From the NCBI GenBank assembly GCA_945910005.1, contig OX246739.1:75395295-75459294 (forward strand): a stretch of 64,000 nucleotides of DNA, in the 5' to 3' direction. Below, piece after piece: positions 58,817-64,000 of the stretch. Positions within the stretch are counted from its first letter, which is position 1. Each line of letters begins with the position of its first letter. The notes under the pieces are model-generated. The model ran no database searches. It worked only from the letters and a program-made list of their open reading frames with translations, and had not been told where the DNA came from. The position numbers and the translations under genes were made by a program. The DNA is from Isoperla grammatica (taxonomy: Eukaryota; Arthropoda; Insecta; Plecoptera; Perlodidae).

Positions 58817-61696
58817 AGTATGTGTATTGGTCATGTTGTAAAACTGTATCTGCTAAATGGTCGCACGCAACATAATTTTCAAAACATAAAATACAATATA
58901 GCTGTGGCCTATGTGCAAGTAAATAAAGCTAGTGATTGTGTGTAACTTTTTCTTTTGCATGAATATTGTGTCTTCATGTTGAAATAAGTTAATAGGTAGG
59001 TGAGTGTTTTAAGACTGAGCTGAATGTGTGAAGTTCACTTCCCTCCCTTGCACGTAAGAGAAGTCTCCTTTGTATATAAATACATACAAGCAACTCTGAA
59101 GAAAAGGTGCTAAAGTTGGAACATACACATCCACAAGTGGTATAATATTAGTACTTGTATATAAAATTACAAAATAATATCTGCTGCAAGGTACTACATA
59201 TAATATCCCTTACGTACATCTAAATAATTTAAGAATTTCGACTTCCAAAATGAATGCAAAATAGACTTCATGAACACAGTTCTCCAAGTGTGTTGCTATA
59301 GCCACCTTGTATTTTAACAAAGAATATGCAAATGTAAAGATGTTAAATTGTGTGTTGATATTGTATCATTATTCATTGAGTATTTAAACACTAGAGTACA
59401 TAGTGTGGTACTCAATGTTCGTAGTAGGTATATATTTTTGCCAAGTGTCTTGGCAAGATATTGTTGGTAAGTGTACTTCAACTAATGTCTAAAATATCTT
59501 CACTCTGCAGTCAATCTCACTACTGGTATAATTTACTCAGTGATATGTCTGAAGGGGGGGAGGAGGGGGCGGCAATCACGCCACTTGCTACAAAGAGATT
59601 AGCTTGAAACTAACAACTTTTCTTGATATTCTGTAAGTTGTTTCAAAACTTAGCTTTGAGGATTGTGACGAGGATTGTGATATGTACAGCATTTTGTTGT
59701 TGTAAAGCTTAATAAACTCGTCTCTCATACGAAGTGACCAATCAGATGTTGCATGACCTTTTTGTCGAGTACGGCATTACAAATTCATTAAATCTTTTCA
59801 ATTAGCTCTTATTGGTGTGTACAAATTGTACACTTTCTCAATCTACCTACACCTATTTTTCCATAATTTTCTAAACAAAAGTTCAGCATGGTTTCTGGTG
59901 ACGACGTCAGCCGTGATAGGATTTTAAAGGGGTACAGCCAATTTAAAATGGGCTCCAGCTGTGGTGACTCACATTTTCTAAGCTGCTGCCACTAAGAAGT
60001 TTTTTGTATGGTACACAAAAAGAACAACGTTAACTACAAAACTTATTTTCGGTATCTCTTGTATGTATATATGTGCCTGGACATTGTTCATTGTTAGATT
60101 TGTATCATGCGTGAACATATTTGTGGTGATATAGGTACTGAATGCATGATTGAGTATTAACTCAATTAAGGTGTGGGAGTAGCTCCATTGATGCCAAACT
60201 GTTGACATTGAAATCGGAAGATAAATGAATCATATAACTCATGGGCATTGAAAAAGTTACCATACTGATTCTGAGAATATATTACTTCACAATGTAAACT
60301 TGTATTAACAGTGTTCTAAAACTTGAAAACTTTCCATTATGTAGGCCTACAACCCTAGACTCAGATGCCAGTATGTCATGATGATAATGAAATATACACT
60401 TTGCCAGTCCCAAATACTATCCGACCACACAAATTCTGTCATACTTGTATGTGTACATATATGTTGAATGTTATGTTACACATTCTCATACCAGTGTTGT
60501 TAGATTTCAATGTTATTGTTGTTATATACATTCATTAACCTATTTCTGAAATAACCCCTGAACATTGATAAACTAAGTTACTATGTTATTTGATTAAATG
60601 TTCTATAACTTGTTTTTTTTATTTTAAGAAATACATAGTTGACCTTTTCAAGTGCCATTGTGTCAATAAATAACATTACTAAATACAAATTGCTTCATAA
60701 CAATTTCTTTCCTTGGCCCAATTACCTTTCCATTTACCAACAGATGCACACATGAAGAGAAGTAAAATGTTTGCTTTGTGTAGAAAGCCCACAATTTCAA
60801 CACTTTGATTTTACAAAATGTGACACAGTGATGTGTGTAGTCTGACCAAATAGCCCATTCAACAGCCATCAACACATAATATATAAATCAAAGTAAGGAT
60901 AAAACCCTTTACCTTAACACTTATTGAGCACTTGCCTTATTGTGTTCGTTTCACACTTGTAGATGAACTTAGCTGTATTGGATAATGTAGGCCTAAGAAA
61001 CATTCAAAAGATCCGCTTGAAGAAAAAAGGTTTCAGTATGCCCATATTATATTGCCTTGACCTCTGTTTTACAAATATTGTTAATTATAAATACGTAGTA
61101 GTATAAGACTAACACCTTGGCCACATCAGTTTTTCATAAATTAACCCCATACACCAATGTTTGCCCCCTCTCCACCCCACATGCCAATAACATACTGCTT
61201 TTGGTTTCGGCCAAATTGTTCCTTATTTTAGGGGAGACTTTGGGGATGGCTACTGAGTGCGCTAGTGAGCTAGCAGACAGCACATTCTAGTGGACGATTT
61301 CCACACTTTGCCCGTAACTGTGTTGCGGCGCTGTGAGTGCCGCATTTTAATAAATAAATAAATTCACATTTAGAGTCTACCCACTCAGTAACTAAACTGA
61401 TTTGCAGTGGGGGACTTTAATTTAAAGTGACTTAACCAACCCTGTAGGCTTCGAACACCATCGACGAGTGAGCGATAACCAATCGAAGATCGATATTTCA
61501 AATACGAATCATATGAATCGGTGATTGGACAGTGCGAACACCTGCGGACAAATGCCAGAATCAACAAGGCCGATTCAGAACAACTTTGAATTTATTGAGT
61601 GCTTCGTTGCTAGGACGGCTCCAAAGTCACCGTTTACTTATTCCTAAGCCAAGAAGTAATGTAATTGAATCCACATTAGAAGTTAAAAAACTTCTG
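58817..61696. other. AT-rich stretch without recognised genes
   Basis: No convincing coding region, tRNA or transposon terminus on either strand. Confidence 0.45.
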
Positions 61697-61769
61697 CCTG
61701 AAGCGGGATTTGAACCTGGGACCTTCTGCATTGGAAGCAGGGGTGCTAACCACTAGACCAACGAGCCAC
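61697..61769 (-). pseudogene. Pseudo-tRNA or SINE head, CCA-type anticodon loop
   Basis: The minus strand has an A-box TGGTCTAGTGG, an anticodon-like stem-loop CTGC-TTCCAAT-GCAG (anticodon CCA if numbered normally) and a perfect B-box GGTTCAAATCC. Acceptor and T stems pair poorly, so it looks like a SINE head or pseudogene. A related copy lies at 42157-42237. Confidence 0.6.
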
Positions 61770-62447
61770 TAAAGTTTTCTCATGAATCCTATGAGAATCA
61801 TTGCCTTATCCACTTGTGAACATTTTATTTATTACCGATCTATCAGCATTGCCGGCTACACGTGTGCTAATTCTTTTAAGGAGGGTCTCGAGTTTCTACA
61901 GAGTGGACATATGCTTGATGTACGGGAAGAGGATTCCGATATTATGATGAGCTGTCAGTGAGGTGACTGTGTCAAGGGTCTGACGACCCATGACAAGTTT
62001 TCGTGCCACCCTGCATCGGCAGTGATCCGATCGCGCCACCCGTGGAGGGGATTACATGCCTCACTCTCGCCACCCGAATCACGTCATCGGTACCCTGATT
62101 GGCTGACGATGAGATCATACGAGGAACCGAGCAGGGACGAGCGAGGAGATTAGGAAAGAAACGAGAGTTGATTCCGAGCCGTGAGAAGGGACGGAGCTGG
62201 TTCGTGGAGGCCCCGTGTTCGAATCGAGGCTGTTGCTGTACGTTGGCTGAAGTACTGTTTTTTTGCGTTTATAGCCTAGATTTGCGCGAGTGATTTGGTG
62301 ATTTGAGACCGGATCCGACCTGTGTTAATTGTGATCCATGTTGGTGGAGCATATAGGGTACATAAACAGTACGCTGTTCTGACCCCAAGGCAATTGTCGC
62401 GTGATTTATGTGTGCATCTTTTTTTTTGTGCATCGTTTAACCACGCA
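61770..62447. other. Sequence with possible LTR-leader-like motif
   Basis: No gene recognised. TGTTGGTGGAGCATATAGGG at about 62340-62357 resembles the primer-binding leader just after the 5' LTR of some Ty3/gypsy-type elements. No second LTR is in view, so this is tentative. Confidence 0.25.
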
Positions 62448-62884
62448 CCCATAATTCGTATGAGTACCTGGAGGAACCAAATCTACGTGTGCACTACCTG
62501 TCATAATTCGTATGAGTACCTGGCGGAACCAAATCTACGTGTGGACTACCTGTCATAATTCGTATGAGTACCTGGCGGAACCAAATCTACGTGTGGACTA
62601 CCTGTCATAATTCGTATGAGTACCTGGCGGAACCAAATCTACGTGTGGACTACCTGTCATAATTCGTATGAGTACCTGGAGGAACCAAATCTACGTGTGG
62701 ACTACCTGTCATAATTCGTATGAGTACCTGGCGGAACCAAATCTACGTGTGGACTACCTGTCATAATTCGTATGAGTACCTGGAGGAACCAAATCTACGT
62801 GTGGACTACCTGTCATAATTCGTATGAGTACCTGGAGGAACCAAATCTACGTGTGGACTACCTGTCATAATTCGTATGAGTACC
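62448..62884. repeat. 52-bp minisatellite array
   Basis: Eight full copies and one partial copy of a 52-bp unit starting CATAATTCGTATGAGTACCT. Copies differ mainly at GGCGG/GGAGG and at one base of the GTGGACTACC segment. The array stops abruptly at the tail of the adjoining LINE. Confidence 0.96.
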
Positions 62885-64000
62885 TTGTATTGTATTGTAT
62901 TGTATTTTATTGCAGCTGTTCGATTACATGGAGATGTCGTAGCGAGTACGGGTCATCGTAATATAAGCATTGTCAAGTTTTTTAAGATAATTTTACATTG
63001 AGTTACATATGTACTTACAGACTAGGTATAAATTATAATGATGATAATTAAATATACACTCTACATATTGTGTGAATTGCTACTGATAATATCTATAAGT
63101 ATCATACATTTGACTTTTATCTTAGTTATATACATAGAATGTAGGCTACTGTCTTATGAAATCAAAAATTGAAAACAATTTATTTATTAGTTTCCCTGTA
63201 GCTATCAACACTGTATAGACATTTTCCTATCAAGTAATTTCTCAGTTTTAATTTAAACATATTGAGGTTTGTGACATTTTTTATTTCATTGGGCAGGTTG
63301 TTGAACATCATCTTCCCCGCATAGACAGGAGCTTTGTCGATTATCTTCAATTTAGTGGTTGTCATGTGTAGGTTGGCCCGGTTTCGTGTATTGTGCTGAT
63401 GGGTATCGGAGTTTTTCAATAAAGCATCATGATGGTTTTCTCGCACATACATTATAACTGCATAAATGTACTTGGAAGGGACTGTAAGGATTTCTAGTGA
63501 TTTAAAGTATTCTTTGCATGATTGTGTTGGTTTAAGGTTTAATATATAACGTATTGCCCTCTTTTGAAGCCTGAAGATTTTTAAGGTGTTTTTCTTGCTG
63601 CTATTTCCCCAAATTACTATGCCATAATTTATATAAGACTCAATAAGCGCATGGTAGGCAGATTTTAGTAAGCTCATATTACAGTATTGTTTTAGTTGTT
63701 TTATTACAAATATGCCTGAACTTATCTTCTTAGCAATGAACTCTACATGATCATCCCATGTGAGGTTTTCATCTATATACAGCCCCAAAACTTTAGCTAC
63801 CCTTACCTGCTCCAGTCCTTGTTCTCCTATAAATATATCAACCTCCCTTCTGCACTTGTTACCTGGGTTGAAGACCATTACATTTGTTTTAATGGAATTT
63901 ACTTTAAGACAGTTATTTTCAAATTGTTGCACTACGTTATTTGTTTCAACAAAAGCATCGACCTCAAGTCCCTCAATTGTCTTATGAGATATGGTTAGAG
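62885..64000 (-). mobile_element. LINE 3' part, running off the window
   Basis: A minus-strand non-LTR retrotransposon. Its 3' end is a (TACAA)n microsatellite at about 62885-62910, directly against the 52-bp array. About 270 bases of 3' UTR precede the tail; the coding part is listed separately. Confidence 0.85.
63180..64000 (-). CDS. LINE ORF2 reverse transcriptase, C-terminal part (partial)
   Basis: About 270 uninterrupted codons, open to the window edge. Motifs in order: NCLKVNSIKTNVMVFNPG, a KVLGLYIDENLTWDDHV segment typical of the RT thumb of Jockey/CR1-type LINEs, YINYGIVIWG, LQKRAIRYI, a THQHNTRNRANLHM segment, MMFNNLPNEIKNV, and a C-terminal LYSVDSY. No RNase H domain follows, unlike the LINE at 39.3-40.6 kb, so these are different families. 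The catalytic palm lies beyond the window. The frame is intact here, so the copy may be young. Confidence 0.87.
   Translation of the reverse strand, partial: LTISHKTIEGLEVDAFVETNNVVQQFENNCLKVNSIKTNVMVFNPGNKCRREVDIFIGEQGLEQVRVAKVLGLYIDENLTWDDHVEFIAKKISSGIFVIKQLKQYCNMSLLKSAYHALIESYINYGIVIWGNSSKKNTLKIFRLQKRAIRYILNLKPTQSCKEYFKSLEILTVPSKYIYAVIMYVRENHHDALLKNSDTHQHNTRNRANLHMTTTKLKIIDKAPVYAGKMMFNNLPNEIKNVTNLNMFKLKLRNYLIGKCLYSVDSYRETNK

Noticed and set aside
61697..61769. Functional tRNA gene (CCA anticodon)
   Set aside because: A- and B-boxes are good but acceptor and T stems do not pair, and a diverged copy exists elsewhere, so a SINE head or pseudogene is more likely.

Overview
This is a repeat-rich nuclear window from an animal genome, probably a marine invertebrate. 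Genes are split by GT-AG introns of hundreds to thousands of bases. There are no operons, and the DNA between exons is packed with eukaryotic transposons: hAT, PIF/Harbinger, TA-target TIR elements, non-LTR LINEs, a Penelope-like element, tRNA-type SINEs and foldback elements. A short palindromic word built on AGGCCT recurs throughout. I cannot name the phylum from sequence alone.

Two host genes can be modelled with consistent splice phases. A PAP2-family phosphatase resembling PLPP6 (presqualene/polyisoprenoid diphosphate phosphatase) lies on the minus strand in two exons (23897-23627 and 21897-21497; 223 residues), with all three catalytic motifs present. A C2H2 zinc-finger gene lies on the plus strand in seven coding exons (30270-42819; 427 residues, six fingers). 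All its phases close exactly, although its introns carry a TA-target TIR element, a Penelope-like element, a 5'-truncated LINE, hAT relics and several small foldbacks. Two weaker candidate exons lie at about 20.1 kb and 25.3 kb.

Layout. 1-6 kb: three unrelated minisatellites (72, 37 and 54 bp units) around a LINE 3' end. 7.8 kb: a long TG repeat. 9.3-9.8 kb: a foldback element. 10.5-18.3 kb: a Harbinger-type element, a second copy of its 3' half, and a 4.6-kb hAT element with a perfect 8-bp target duplication; its six-exon BED transposase carries a frameshift. 21.5-23.9 kb: PLPP6-like gene with LINE and TIR insertions in its intron. 24-30 kb: AGGCCT-rich DNA, SINEs and an 870-bp foldback. 30.3-42.8 kb: zinc-finger gene. 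43-50.5 kb: non-coding, with a foldback, an 804-bp hAT MITE and another TIR element. 50.6-54.3 kb: a 3.75-kb element with about 670-bp inverted ends and a decayed cysteine-motif protein. 56.3-57.1 kb: another hAT MITE. 57.8-58.8 kb: a 1-kb foldback. 61.7-64 kb: a pseudo-tRNA, a 52-bp minisatellite and the 3' part of a LINE that runs off the window.

Four hAT insertions, a LINE and two TA-target elements still show recognisable target-site duplications, so much of the transposition is recent enough to date by nesting. The strongest candidates for undescribed biology are the 54-bp minisatellite open in five of six frames, the long-TIR element at 50.6 kb, and the TIR element that ends 18 bases before a zinc-finger exon.
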